This document shows positions 44,154-52,052 of a stretch of 64,000 nucleotides of DNA, in pieces. Source of the stretch: PALSA-600 sp963774605 (GTDB lineage: Bacteria > Actinomycetota > Thermoleophilia > Gaiellales > Gaiellaceae); assembly GCA_963774605.1 (NCBI GenBank), contig CAVZFN010000003.1, forward strand, positions 1 to 64,000, read 5' to 3'. The first letter of the stretch is position 1. The number at the start of each line of letters is the position of its first letter. The translations under genes were made by a program, and so were the position numbers. The notes below the pieces were generated by a model. The model saw only the letters and a program-made list of their open reading frames with translations. It searched no databases and was not told where the DNA came from.

Positions 44154-45177
44154 TCGTTTCGAGCGCAGTCTCGGCGAGCAGCGGCACCGCGTGCTCGAAG
44201 ATCGCCGCGCGTGTGTCTTCGCGGCCGAGCTCGCCTCGGATGAAACGGCCGTAGATCGCCTCACAGAACACGGCCGCCTTCCAGAGCGCGAGCGCTTCGA
44301 ACCACGGGAGCGGTTCAACGTCGCGACCGCTGCGCTCGACGTAGCGGGCGACGAGCTCCGCGCGACTCGGGAAGCCGGCCTCGCCCGTCACGGGCGACGA
44401 GCCCAGAGCACTCGCGCGGCCGTCCGGTTCGGTGTACGTCGCGAGGAGATAGCCCACGTCGGCGCGTGGGTCCCCGATCGCGCCCATCTCCCAGTCGAGC
44501 ACGGCAACGATCCGGGTCGGGTCGGCGGGCGCGACCATCATGTTCCCGAGGCGGTAGTCGCCGTGCACGACCGTCGCCGGCAGCGGCTCCGGCAGGTTCG
44601 CGTCGAGCCACGTTCCCACCTGCTCGACCTGCGGGAGCTCACGGGTCTTGTTGATCTCCCAGAGCTGCTTGAACCGGCGCACCTGCCGCTCCATATAGCT
44701 GCCGGGGCGCGCGAACGCGGCGAGCTCGTCGTGTGTGACGTCGGCCGAGTGGATCTCCACGAGTGTGTCGACCAGGTCGAGGCCGAGCGCGTTGCGTGCC
44801 TCTTCGGTCTCGAGTCCCGCCGGCAGCTCGCTCGTGACCACGTGCCCGTCGATGTGTCGCATTACGTAGAACGGGACGCCGAGCACGCTCTCGTCCTCGC
44901 AGACGGCGAGGATGTCGGCGAGCCGGCCGAAGCCCGCGGCTCTGATCGCGTTCTGCAGGCCCGCCTCGCGCACCATGTCGTGCGCCGTCGGGGGCAGCGG
45001 TGGACGTGGGGGGCGTCGAAGGACGAACTTGTCGTCACCGCGCTCGAGCAGAAAGGTGAAGTTCGATCCGCCGCCGTCGCCGATCCTCGTCGCGACGACC
45101 GGCCCGGCACCGAGCCCGTGCGCATCGAGGAACTCTTCGACCTTGTTCTCGTCGATCAGCGGAGGCTTGTCGGCCAT
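44146..45177 (-). CDS. Aminoglycoside-phosphotransferase-like kinase (ACAD10/11 type)
   Basis: 343 residues, eukaryote-like small-molecule kinase. Catalytic loop VVHGDYRLGNMMV (His-Gly-Asp...Asn) and VLDWEMGAIGDPRADVGYLL (metal-binding Asp), nucleotide part NFTFLLERGDDKFVLRRPP. In this subfamily (ACAD10/11 N-terminal domain) the enzyme phosphorylates 4-hydroxy acids for oxidation by an acyl-CoA dehydrogenase; the nearby acyl-CoA dehydrogenase fits that. MADKPPL start follows TAGCAT by 7 nt. Confidence 0.85.
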   Translation of the reverse strand: MADKPPLIDENKVEEFLDAHGLGAGPVVATRIGDGGGSNFTFLLERGDDKFVLRRPPRPPLPPTAHDMVREAGLQNAIRAAGFGRLADILAVCEDESVLGVPFYVMRHIDGHVVTSELPAGLETEEARNALGLDLVDTLVEIHSADVTHDELAAFARPGSYMERQVRRFKQLWEINKTRELPQVEQVGTWLDANLPEPLPATVVHGDYRLGNMMVAPADPTRIVAVLDWEMGAIGDPRADVGYLLATYTEPDGRASALGSSPVTGEAGFPSRAELVARYVERSGRDVEPLPWFEALALWKAAVFCEAIYGRFIRGELGREDTRAAIFEHAVPLLAETALETIS

Positions 45178-45183
45178 CGCTGC

Positions 45184-45190
45184 GATGCTA
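45184..45190. promoter_or_regulatory. Overlapping divergent leaderless -10 boxes
   Basis: Plus GATGCT (45184-45189) and minus TAGCAT (45185-45190) overlap almost fully; each is 7 nt from its start codon. Confidence 0.55.
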
Positions 45191-45196
45191 CGCACC

Positions 45197-45853
45197 ATGC
45201 GCCGTCGGCTCTACCTGATGCGACACGCCGAGGTCTCGTACGTCGGCGAACGCGACCCCGAGGTCGTGCGCCTGACCGAGCGTGGGCTCGAGCAGGCTGC
45301 GGCCGCGCATCGTGCGCTCCGCGACGTCAGCTTCGACCTGGTGGTGACGAGCGGGTTGCCTCGAACCCTCGAGACGGCAGCAGTCGTCGTCCCGGGGCGT
45401 GAGCCCGAGCAATGGCCGGCGTTCGCCGAGTGGCGCGGCGGCCGGCTGGACGACGTCCCGCGCGACGAGCTCGAGGAGTTCTTCGTCGGCTCGCTCCAGG
45501 TGAGCGACGAGGCTGCGCGGTTCCTCGGCGGTGAGTCGTTGGGAGAGGCGCTCGACCGGGTGCTGCCGGCCTTCGACGAACTGGTGGGCCGCGAGTGGCA
45601 GACGGCTCTCGCGGTGTTCCACGGCGGCGTGAATCGGATCCTGCTCTCGCAGGCGCTCGCCGGGGGCCGCACCTACTTCGGCACCTTCGAACAGGCGCCG
45701 GCGTGCATCAACGTGCTCGATCTCGGAGCCGACGGAACCTGGATCGTGCGCACCGTCAACTACATCCCGTACGACCCGCTCCATCCGTCGCGCACGACGA
45801 CGATGGAGCACCTGTGGTCGGAGCTGAAAACCTGGCTCGACGAGCAGACGTAG
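45197..45853 (+). CDS. Histidine phosphatase family protein
   Basis: 218 residues. Catalytic RHG-type motif is LYLMRHAEVSYVG (Arg-His), then TSGLPRTLETA, and the second His in ALAVFHGGVNRILL; phospho-monoesterase with a phosphohistidine intermediate, as in phosphoglycerate mutase-like enzymes. Substrate unknown. ATG 45197. Confidence 0.85.
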   Translation: MRRRLYLMRHAEVSYVGERDPEVVRLTERGLEQAAAAHRALRDVSFDLVVTSGLPRTLETAAVVVPGREPEQWPAFAEWRGGRLDDVPRDELEEFFVGSLQVSDEAARFLGGESLGEALDRVLPAFDELVGREWQTALAVFHGGVNRILLSQALAGGRTYFGTFEQAPACINVLDLGADGTWIVRTVNYIPYDPLHPSRTTTMEHLWSELKTWLDEQT

Positions 45854-45886
45854 CCCTTCGGGGACCTGTCGTGGCGAGACCAGTCT

Positions 45887-46037
45887 CTTGGTCAGACCAA
45901 GGTTTACCGAAGTGCCACGAACGTTCCACAGGTCGCGGGATCTGGCTCGGGCACTCAAAGAGCGCCCGGCCTTCCGAGCCACGTCCCTTCGCCAAACGAC
46001 GTTACGGAAGTGTCACAAAGGTTCCACAGGGTCGCGA
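45887..46037. repeat. Intergenic palindrome and imperfect direct repeats
   Basis: A 15-bp perfect inverted repeat (CTTGGTC-A-GACCAAG, 45887-45901) is followed by two ~36-bp imperfect direct repeats, 45902-45938 and 46001-46037, both with the core GAAGTG.CAC and TTCCACAGG.TCGCG and a 99-bp period. Between them GGCTCGG...CCGAGCC can pair. They separate convergent genes (phosphatase and EamA), so transcription end is the simplest role. Confidence 0.7.
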
Positions 46038-46055
46038 TTCGCGGTGGCGGTTGCC

Positions 46056-46895
46056 TTACCCGCTCGCGATCGCGGCTACGCCGGCCAGGGCCACCGCGAC
46101 GCCCGTTTTCTGGGTGCGCGTCAGGCGTTCGCCGAGGATGACGTGCGCGAGCAGCACCGTGACGACGGGATAGAGCGAGCCGAGGACCGAGACGAGGGAG
46201 AGCAGTGCGTGCCCGGCGGCGAACGCGAACAGCGCGTTCGCCGCCACGTCCGCGAGCCCGACCGCCGCGACGGCCAGGAGCCACCGGCGCGGGACGCGCA
46301 TTGACGCGCGCCGCACGGTGGCGACCACGATCAGCAGCGCCAGCGACCCGACGCGCGCTCCGAACAACGTCGAGAGCGCATCGCCGTGCCTGCTGCCGAG
46401 GCCGAGGAAGTAGACGAACAGCCCGAGGGCGATCGCCGCGACCACCGCGAGCCCGATCGCGCGCGCCCGGGCGGGAGACGACGCGCGCCGCTCCTCGACC
46501 GACGCGAGCACCGCACCGCCGAGTGCTGCGACCGCGCCCGCGAGCGCCAGCCCGGACGGCCGCTCGCCCGTCGCGATCGAGATGGCGAACGGCACGACCG
46601 CACCGCAGGCGACCACCGGCGAGACGACGCTCATCGTGCCGAGCGAGAGCGCGCGATAGAACGCCGCCAGCCCCGCACCTCCGCCAAGCCCTGCGAGCAG
46701 ACCGAGCGCGAACGAACGGCCGCCGAGGTCGCCGTGGAACGCGACCACGACCGCGAGCGCAACGAACCCTGCCGCCTGCGAGACCACGGTGACGGCGAAC
46801 GTCGGCAGCCGCTTGGTCAGCGAGCCGCCGGCGAAGTCGGCGGTCCCCCAGACGACCGAGGAACCGAGCGCGAGGACGAGCGCGAGCGCGCTCAG
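46056..46895 (-). CDS. EamA/DMT-family transporter
   Basis: 279 residues, ten helices in two EamA repeats (LALVLALGSSVVWGTADFAGGSL ... and the second LLAVAAVGLADVAANALFAFAAG..., closing VAVALAGVAAIASG). Exports metabolites; substrate unknown. The first helix starts directly after the thiolase stop and the only start there is CTG 46895 (CTGAGC); the first GTG in frame is ~38 codons in. Same CTG-AGC pattern as potB and the antiporter. Confidence 0.75.
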   Translation of the reverse strand: MSALALVLALGSSVVWGTADFAGGSLTKRLPTFAVTVVSQAAGFVALAVVVAFHGDLGGRSFALGLLAGLGGGAGLAAFYRALSLGTMSVVSPVVACGAVVPFAISIATGERPSGLALAGAVAALGGAVLASVEERRASSPARARAIGLAVVAAIALGLFVYFLGLGSRHGDALSTLFGARVGSLALLIVVATVRRASMRVPRRWLLAVAAVGLADVAANALFAFAAGHALLSLVSVLGSLYPVVTVLLAHVILGERLTRTQKTGVAVALAGVAAIASG

Positions 46896-46897
46896 AG

Positions 46898-48046
46898 CTA
46901 GCTCAGCCGCTCCACGAGCATCGCCATGCCCTGCCCGCCGCCCACGCACATCGTCTCGAGCCCGATCGTGCGGTCCATCGTCTCGAGGTCGTTGAGCAGC
47001 GTGTTCATGATCCGCGCGCCGGTCATGCCGTAGGGATGACCGACGGCGATCGCGCCACCGTGCGGGTTCAGCTTGTCGCTCCACGGGTCGACCCCGAGCT
47101 CGCGGCAAACCGGCAGCACCTGGGCGGCGAACGCCTCGTTCAGCTCCATCACGTCGACGTCGTCGATCGTCATCCCGGCCTGGGCCAGCACCTTGCGCAC
47201 CGCCTCGATGGGGCCGACGCCCATGATCTCCGGCTCGACCCCGGAGACGCTCGACGCGAGGATCCGTGCGCGCGGTTGAATCCCGAGCTCGTCGGCTCGG
47301 CTCGCCGACATGACGACAACCGCCGCTGCGCCGTCGTTCAACGGGCAGGCATTGCCGGCAGTGACCTTGCCGCCCGGTTTGAAGGCCGGCTCGAGTGCCG
47401 CGAGCTTCTCGTAGGTCGAGGTTCGCCTCGGTCCGTCGTCTGCCTCGACTCCCTCGTACGCCGTGATCTCGCGCGCGAAGAACCCGGAATCCTGGGCGGC
47501 GACCGCCCGTTCCTGAGACTGCTGGGCGAACCGGTCCATGTCCTCCCGCGAGACGTCCCAGCGCTCGGCGACGTTCTCGGCCGTCAGCCCCATCGGGATG
47601 TAGACGTTTGCGATCGGCGCGTCGTCGCCGAAGAGCGCCGGATGAAGCTCCTCTTCCGACTTCGGGTACCCGCTCACCTGCGACGTCGACTCGACCCCGC
47701 CTGCGATGAATGCCTCGCCCTCGCCGGCCTTGATCGCGTGGAACGCCATGCGGATCGTCTGCAGGCTCGACGCGCAAAAACGGTTGACCGTCGTCCCGGG
47801 CACCGTTACCGGCAGTCCTGCGAGCAGCGCGACGCGCCGTCCGAGGTTCATTCCCTGACGCTCCTGCGGGAAGCCGCAACCGATCATCACGTCGACGATC
47901 TCCTCGTGCGGCAGCGTCGGCACCTGCGCCAGCGCAGCGCTGACCGCAAACGCAGCGAGGTCGTCGGGCCTGGCTGCGACGAGCGACCCTTTGGCGGCGC
48001 GGCCGATCGGCGTGCGCGCGGTTGAGACGATCACGGCGTCCGGCAT
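46898..48046 (-). CDS. Acetyl-CoA acetyltransferase (thiolase)
   Basis: 382 residues. Catalytic Cys in TTVNRFCASSLQTIRMAF, second-half GHPYGMTGARIMNTL (His) and GVGGGQGMAM-like CVGGGQGMAML (Cys). Cleaves or joins acyl-CoA in beta-oxidation. Starts 6 nt after CAATAT, with a palindromic operator overlapping that box. Lies divergent from the liv transporter operon. Confidence 0.9.
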   Translation of the reverse strand: MPDAVIVSTARTPIGRAAKGSLVAARPDDLAAFAVSAALAQVPTLPHEEIVDVMIGCGFPQERQGMNLGRRVALLAGLPVTVPGTTVNRFCASSLQTIRMAFHAIKAGEGEAFIAGGVESTSQVSGYPKSEEELHPALFGDDAPIANVYIPMGLTAENVAERWDVSREDMDRFAQQSQERAVAAQDSGFFAREITAYEGVEADDGPRRTSTYEKLAALEPAFKPGGKVTAGNACPLNDGAAAVVVMSASRADELGIQPRARILASSVSGVEPEIMGVGPIEAVRKVLAQAGMTIDDVDVMELNEAFAAQVLPVCRELGVDPWSDKLNPHGGAIAVGHPYGMTGARIMNTLLNDLETMDRTIGLETMCVGGGQGMAMLVERLS

Positions 48047-48052
48047 GCGCCA

Positions 48053-48058
48053 ATATTG
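48053..48058 (-). promoter_or_regulatory. Leaderless -10 box (CAATAT) of the thiolase gene
   Basis: CAATAT on the minus strand ends 6 nt before the ATG at 48046 and overlaps the palindrome at 48056-48071. Confidence 0.55.
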
Positions 48059-48071
48059 ACTGATGAGTCAA
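48056..48071. promoter_or_regulatory. 16-bp palindromic operator TTGACTGATGAGTCAA
   Basis: Perfect inverted repeat TTGACT-gatg-AGTCAA, followed at 48079 by another TTGACTGA half. It overlaps the thiolase -10 and lies ahead of the livF start. Such TTGACT/AGTCAA palindromes are typical TetR-family operators (FadR/KstR-like) in actinobacteria; no tetR gene is in the window. Confidence 0.7.
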
Positions 48072-48094
48072 ATGCAGGTTGACTGACCCACCGC

Positions 48095-48802
48095 ATGGGG
48101 GCGCTGCTGGAACTCCGGGACGTCGATGCCCGCTACGGCCAAGTGCAGGTGCTCCGCGGTATCAGTCTCACGGTGGACGCGGGCGAGATCGTCGCGATCC
48201 TCGGCGCGAACGGAGCGGGCAAGACGACGACGCTGCGCGCGATCTCCGGCACCGTGCGCCGGACCGGAAAATTGGAGCTGGCCGGACAGTCGCTCGCACG
48301 CCGCGGTCCCGAGTCGACTGCGCGGCTCGGAGTGGCGCACGTTCCGGAGGGGCGCGGCACGTTCGTCGAGTTGACGGTCTGGGAGAACCTGCGACTCGGG
48401 GCGATCGTGCGCCGTGGTTCGCTCCGCGACGACTTTCGGCGCGTGCTCGAATACTTCCCGTGGCTCGAGCAGCGCCGGTCCCAGCAGGCCGGCACGCTCT
48501 CGGGCGGCGAACAGCAGATGCTCGCGCTCGCACGCGCTGTCATGCAGCGGCCGCGACTGATGCTGCTCGACGAGCCCTCGCTCGGTCTCGCACCGCTCGT
48601 CACCGCCGAGATCTTCCGGATCGTCCGTGAGCTGAACGAGCGGGAGGGCACGGCGGTCCTGATCGTCGAGCAGAACGCACGCACCTCGCTCGCGACCGCC
48701 TCGCGGGCGTATGTGCTCGAGGTCGGTCGGGTCGCCTTCGAAGGAACGAGCGAAGAGCTCTCGTCGCGTGACACGATCCGCCAGAGCTACCTGGGCTACT
48801 GA
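48095..48802 (+). CDS. livF: Branched-chain amino-acid ABC ATPase LivF-like
   Basis: 235 residues. Walker A GANGAGKTT, signature LSGGEQQMLALARAV, Walker B MLLDEPSLGLAP, and the LivF-typical GRGTFVELTVWENLRLGA. Powers an importer for branched-chain amino acids or related carboxylates. The second ATPase LivG, usual for this family, is not next to it. Overlaps livH by one nt. Confidence 0.85.
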   Translation: MGALLELRDVDARYGQVQVLRGISLTVDAGEIVAILGANGAGKTTTLRAISGTVRRTGKLELAGQSLARRGPESTARLGVAHVPEGRGTFVELTVWENLRLGAIVRRGSLRDDFRRVLEYFPWLEQRRSQQAGTLSGGEQQMLALARAVMQRPRLMLLDEPSLGLAPLVTAEIFRIVRELNEREGTAVLIVEQNARTSLATASRAYVLEVGRVAFEGTSEELSSRDTIRQSYLGY

Positions 48803-49806
48803 TGGCAACGCTCTCGATCAGACGGCAAGGCCCGGTGTTCCGCCCGACCACCGGCTGGATCGTCCCGTCGTTGCTCGTCGTGGGGTGCGTTGCCCTGCTG
48901 GTCGGCTCGCTGCACAGCGCGCTCTTCGCGCAGCAGACGATCTCCGGCCTCGCCAACGGTGGCATCTACGCAAGCCTCGCCGTCGCACTCGTGCTCATCT
49001 ATCGCGCGACCGAGGTGGTGAACTTCGCCCAGGGGGCGCTCGCGACGTTCGCGACCTACATCGCGTGGCAGCTGCTCGACTGGGGCCTGACGTATTGGCT
49101 CGCGTTCGCCTGCACGCTCGCGATCGCGTTCGTCGGAGGGTCACTCGTCCAGGTGGTGGCGATCCGGCCGGTAGCGCGGCGCGGGAGCCAGTTGACGGTC
49201 GTGATCGCTTCGATTGGGCTGCTGATTCTCGTGGAAGGCTCGATCGGCTGGATCTGGGGCAACGACATCAAGTTCATGCCCACGCCGTTTCCCGCGCACA
49301 TCTACCGCGTCGGTGGCGTGGCGTTCTCACGGCAGGACATCTCGACGATCGCGATCTCGATCGCATCGGTCTTCGCCCTCCATCTCCTGTTCCAGTTCAC
49401 GAAGCTCGGCCTGGCGATGCGGGCCTCGGCCGTGCGGCCCGAAGCGGCCCGGCTGGTCGGGATCCGGGTCAGCTGGATGCTCTCGCTGGGCTGGGGGCTC
49501 GCGGCGGTGCTCGGCGCGGTCGCCGGGATGATGGCGGCGGCGAGCCCGAGCGTCCTTCTGCAGCCGTCGATGATGGACGGCATTCTGATCTACGCGTTTG
49601 CCGCGGCGGTCCTCGGCGGCCTCGAGAGTGCCGCCGGAGCGGTCGTCGGCGCTCTGGCGATCGGTGTGGTGCTCAACCTGCTCGGGAGCTATGTGAGTTG
49701 GGTGACGCCCCAGTTGCTGCTGCCGGCCGCGTTCGTCCTGATGCTCGTCGTCCTGCTCGTCAAACCGTCGGGACTGTTCGGCCGTACCAGGGTGAGCAGA
49801 GTATGA
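48802..49806 (+). CDS. livH: Branched-chain amino-acid ABC permease LivH-like
   Basis: 334 residues, eight to nine helices. Characteristic GLANGGIYASLAVALVLIYRATEVVNFAQGALATF and AVRPEAARLVGIRVSWM (EAA loop), then GGLESAAGAVVGALAIGVVLNLLG. Inner-membrane channel subunit. Stop overlaps the next start (ATGA). Confidence 0.9.
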   Translation: MATLSIRRQGPVFRPTTGWIVPSLLVVGCVALLVGSLHSALFAQQTISGLANGGIYASLAVALVLIYRATEVVNFAQGALATFATYIAWQLLDWGLTYWLAFACTLAIAFVGGSLVQVVAIRPVARRGSQLTVVIASIGLLILVEGSIGWIWGNDIKFMPTPFPAHIYRVGGVAFSRQDISTIAISIASVFALHLLFQFTKLGLAMRASAVRPEAARLVGIRVSWMLSLGWGLAAVLGAVAGMMAAASPSVLLQPSMMDGILIYAFAAAVLGGLESAAGAVVGALAIGVVLNLLGSYVSWVTPQLLLPAAFVLMLVVLLVKPSGLFGRTRVSRV

Positions 49807-50777
49807 AGCGCCGCGTCGCATCGTCACTCGGTGTTGCCGTCACCCTCGTCGTCGGACTCGTGATCGCGCTGCTCTCGTTCACGCTCTCCGACTATCACCT
49901 GTCGACGGGCGCGCTCGTCGGCGTGTTCTTCATCGCGATCCTTGCGCTCAACATCGTGACCGGCTACACGGGGCAGATCTCGATCGGTCAGGGCGCCTTC
50001 ATGGCGTTCGGCGGCTATACGACAGCGATCCTGACCCACGATCACGGCTGGAACGACCTCGCGACCCTCCCGGTAGCGGCACTCGTCGGCTTCGGTGTCG
50101 GCATCGTCGTCGGCCTGCCCGCGTTGCGCTTCCACGGCGTCTACCTCGCGTTGACGACGTTCGCGGTCGCGCTCGCCGTGCCCCAGATCGCGAAGAACTA
50201 CCCGAACTTCACGGGCGGGACGGAAGGCCTCGCTCTTCCGACCCACACCGGCCTGTGGCTCTACCGCACGACGTGGGCGATCGCGGGCGTCATGTTCGTC
50301 CTGGCCTGGCTGCTCCTGCGGGGACGAACCGGTCGTGCCTTCCGCTCGGTTCGCGACAGTGAGATCGCGGCCGTATCGTCCGGGGTCAGCCTCTCGCTCT
50401 ACAAGACGCTTGCCTTCGGGCTGTCGTCGGCGTTCGCCGCGGTCGCAGGGTCGCTGTACGTCCTGGTGAACAACTTCGTGAACCCGGACGTCTTCGCGCT
50501 GGCGCTGTCGCTGACCATCCTGATCGGGGCCGTCGTGGGCGGCCTCGGCTCGCTCTGGGGCGTCCTCGTGGGCGCGTGCTTCGTGGAGTTGCTCCCGATC
50601 GGGCTAACCACCAGCCACATCACTTCGTCGCAGTCGGTACCAGTGATCTTCGGAGCCGTTGTCATCGCCGTCATGGCGCTGCTGCCCCTGGGCGCGGCCA
50701 ACCTGTTACAGGCCTTGCATTTCGGATCCCAGATCGGTCAGAGTTCAGACGTTCCCCAAGGCACGGAGGGCAGATGA
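49803..50777 (+). CDS. livM: Branched-chain amino-acid ABC permease LivM-like
   Basis: 324 residues, about eight helices. ALNIVTGYTGQISIGQGAFMAFGGYTTAIL, YLALTTFAVALAVPQIAKNY, GRAFRSVRDSEIAAVSSGVSLSLYKTLAFGLSSAFAAVAGSLY (EAA loop). Second channel subunit. Ends on the next start (ATGA at 50774). Confidence 0.9.
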   Translation: MKRRVASSLGVAVTLVVGLVIALLSFTLSDYHLSTGALVGVFFIAILALNIVTGYTGQISIGQGAFMAFGGYTTAILTHDHGWNDLATLPVAALVGFGVGIVVGLPALRFHGVYLALTTFAVALAVPQIAKNYPNFTGGTEGLALPTHTGLWLYRTTWAIAGVMFVLAWLLLRGRTGRAFRSVRDSEIAAVSSGVSLSLYKTLAFGLSSAFAAVAGSLYVLVNNFVNPDVFALALSLTILIGAVVGGLGSLWGVLVGACFVELLPIGLTTSHITSSQSVPVIFGAVVIAVMALLPLGAANLLQALHFGSQIGQSSDVPQGTEGR

Positions 50778-51988
50778 CTAAAAGGTTGAACGGAGCGCTC
50801 GCGCTCGCAGTATTGGTGTTGGCCGCTGTCGTCGTCTCGGCTTCGCTCGCCGCGACCTCCGCGACCCCCGGTGTCACCAGCAAGTCGATCACGATCGGCG
50901 GGACGTTCCCGCTGACCGGCCCGGCCGCGCTCTACAGCGTGATTCCGAAGGCCGAGGCGGCGTACTTCGCGTACGTCAACGCGCACGGCGGCGTCAACAA
51001 GCGCCAGATCGTCTTCAAGGTCTACGACGACGGGTACAACCCGGCGAACACGGTCCCGCTGGCGAAGAAGCTCGTGCAGCAGGACCACGTCTTCGCGGTC
51101 TACGGCAGCCTCGGCACCGCGCCGACGCTGGCCACGCGCGACTACCTGAACCAGAGCAAGGTCCCGCAGGTGCTCGTCGCGACCGGCGACTCGTACTGGG
51201 GCCTTCAGTACAAGAAGTACCCGTGGACGATCGGCTTCCAGCCCGACTATCCCGGTGAGTCGCGGGTCTACGGTCAGTTCATCAAGAACAAGATCCCGCA
51301 GGCGAAGATCGGCGTGCTCATGCAGGACGACGCCTACGGCCAGAACTACTACAACGGCCTCGTCGCCGGACTTGGAGCTGCGAAGTCGAAGATCGTCGAC
51401 GTCGAGAAGTACGACGCGACCTCGACCGACGTCAGCCAGCAGGTCGTGAAGTTGAAGGCCGCCGGCGCAAACGTGTTTGCGCTGTTCGCGCTGCCGACGC
51501 AGACGATCACTGCGCTCGTCGTGGCCACGAAGATCGGCTGGCAGCCGACGACGTTCATCAACAACGTGTCGTCTTCGCCGCTCTTCATGGGGCTCGCGCA
51601 GAAGAGTGGTGCGAACGTGCAGGGCGATATCTCCGCCACGTACGTGTATGACGTCTGGAACAACCCGAACACGGCGACGACCAAGCTGTACAAGTCGATC
51701 ATCGCCAAGTACGACAGCGGTGCAGACCCGCTCGACGCGAACGTGCTCTATGGCGTCGCGAGTGCGTGGACGATGGTTCAGGCGCTCAAGAAGGCCGGGC
51801 CGAACCCCACGCGCTCCGGGCTGATGAGCGCAATGACGAGCATGAACCAGGACAACCCGTTCCTCTATCCGGGCATCCGCATGATCACGACGGCCAAGGA
51901 GCGGTTCCCGATCGATCAGCAGATCCTCGAGCAGTACAAGGGGACCGGCTGGCAGCCCTTCGGGCATCTGTTCGGCAAGGCGTTCTAG
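50774..51988 (+). CDS. Branched-chain amino-acid-type substrate-binding protein
   Basis: 404 residues, LivJ/LivK-like periplasmic-binding fold type I with a signal peptide (LALAVLVLAAVVVSASLAA). SITIGGTFPLTGPAALYSVIPKAEAAYFAYVNAHGG, VFKVYDDGYNPANTVPLAKKLVQQ, GVLMQDDAYGQNYYNGLVAGL. The acyl-CoA and thiolase neighbours suggest a carboxylate or branched amino acid as ligand (inference). Followed by a long hairpin. Confidence 0.85.
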   Translation: MTKRLNGALALAVLVLAAVVVSASLAATSATPGVTSKSITIGGTFPLTGPAALYSVIPKAEAAYFAYVNAHGGVNKRQIVFKVYDDGYNPANTVPLAKKLVQQDHVFAVYGSLGTAPTLATRDYLNQSKVPQVLVATGDSYWGLQYKKYPWTIGFQPDYPGESRVYGQFIKNKIPQAKIGVLMQDDAYGQNYYNGLVAGLGAAKSKIVDVEKYDATSTDVSQQVVKLKAAGANVFALFALPTQTITALVVATKIGWQPTTFINNVSSSPLFMGLAQKSGANVQGDISATYVYDVWNNPNTATTKLYKSIIAKYDSGADPLDANVLYGVASAWTMVQALKKAGPNPTRSGLMSAMTSMNQDNPFLYPGIRMITTAKERFPIDQQILEQYKGTGWQPFGHLFGKAF

Positions 51989-51999
51989 GACAGTCGGTA

Positions 52000-52033
52000 G
52001 CCGGAGGCGGTGCGGGAGCGCACCGCCTCCGGC
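52000..52033 (+). terminator. Hairpin after the liv operon
   Basis: A perfect 15-bp stem (GCCGGAGGCGGTGCG with its complement) around GGAG starts 12 nt after the stop. No T-run follows, so a Rho-assisted end or an mRNA-stability hairpin is possible. Confidence 0.7.
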
Positions 52034-52040
52034 AGTCATC

Positions 52041-52046
52041 TACGGT
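52041..52046 (+). promoter_or_regulatory. Leaderless -10 box (TACGGT)
   Basis: TACGGT ends 6 nt before ATG 52053. Confidence 0.6.
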
Positions 52047-52052
52047 CCGGGC

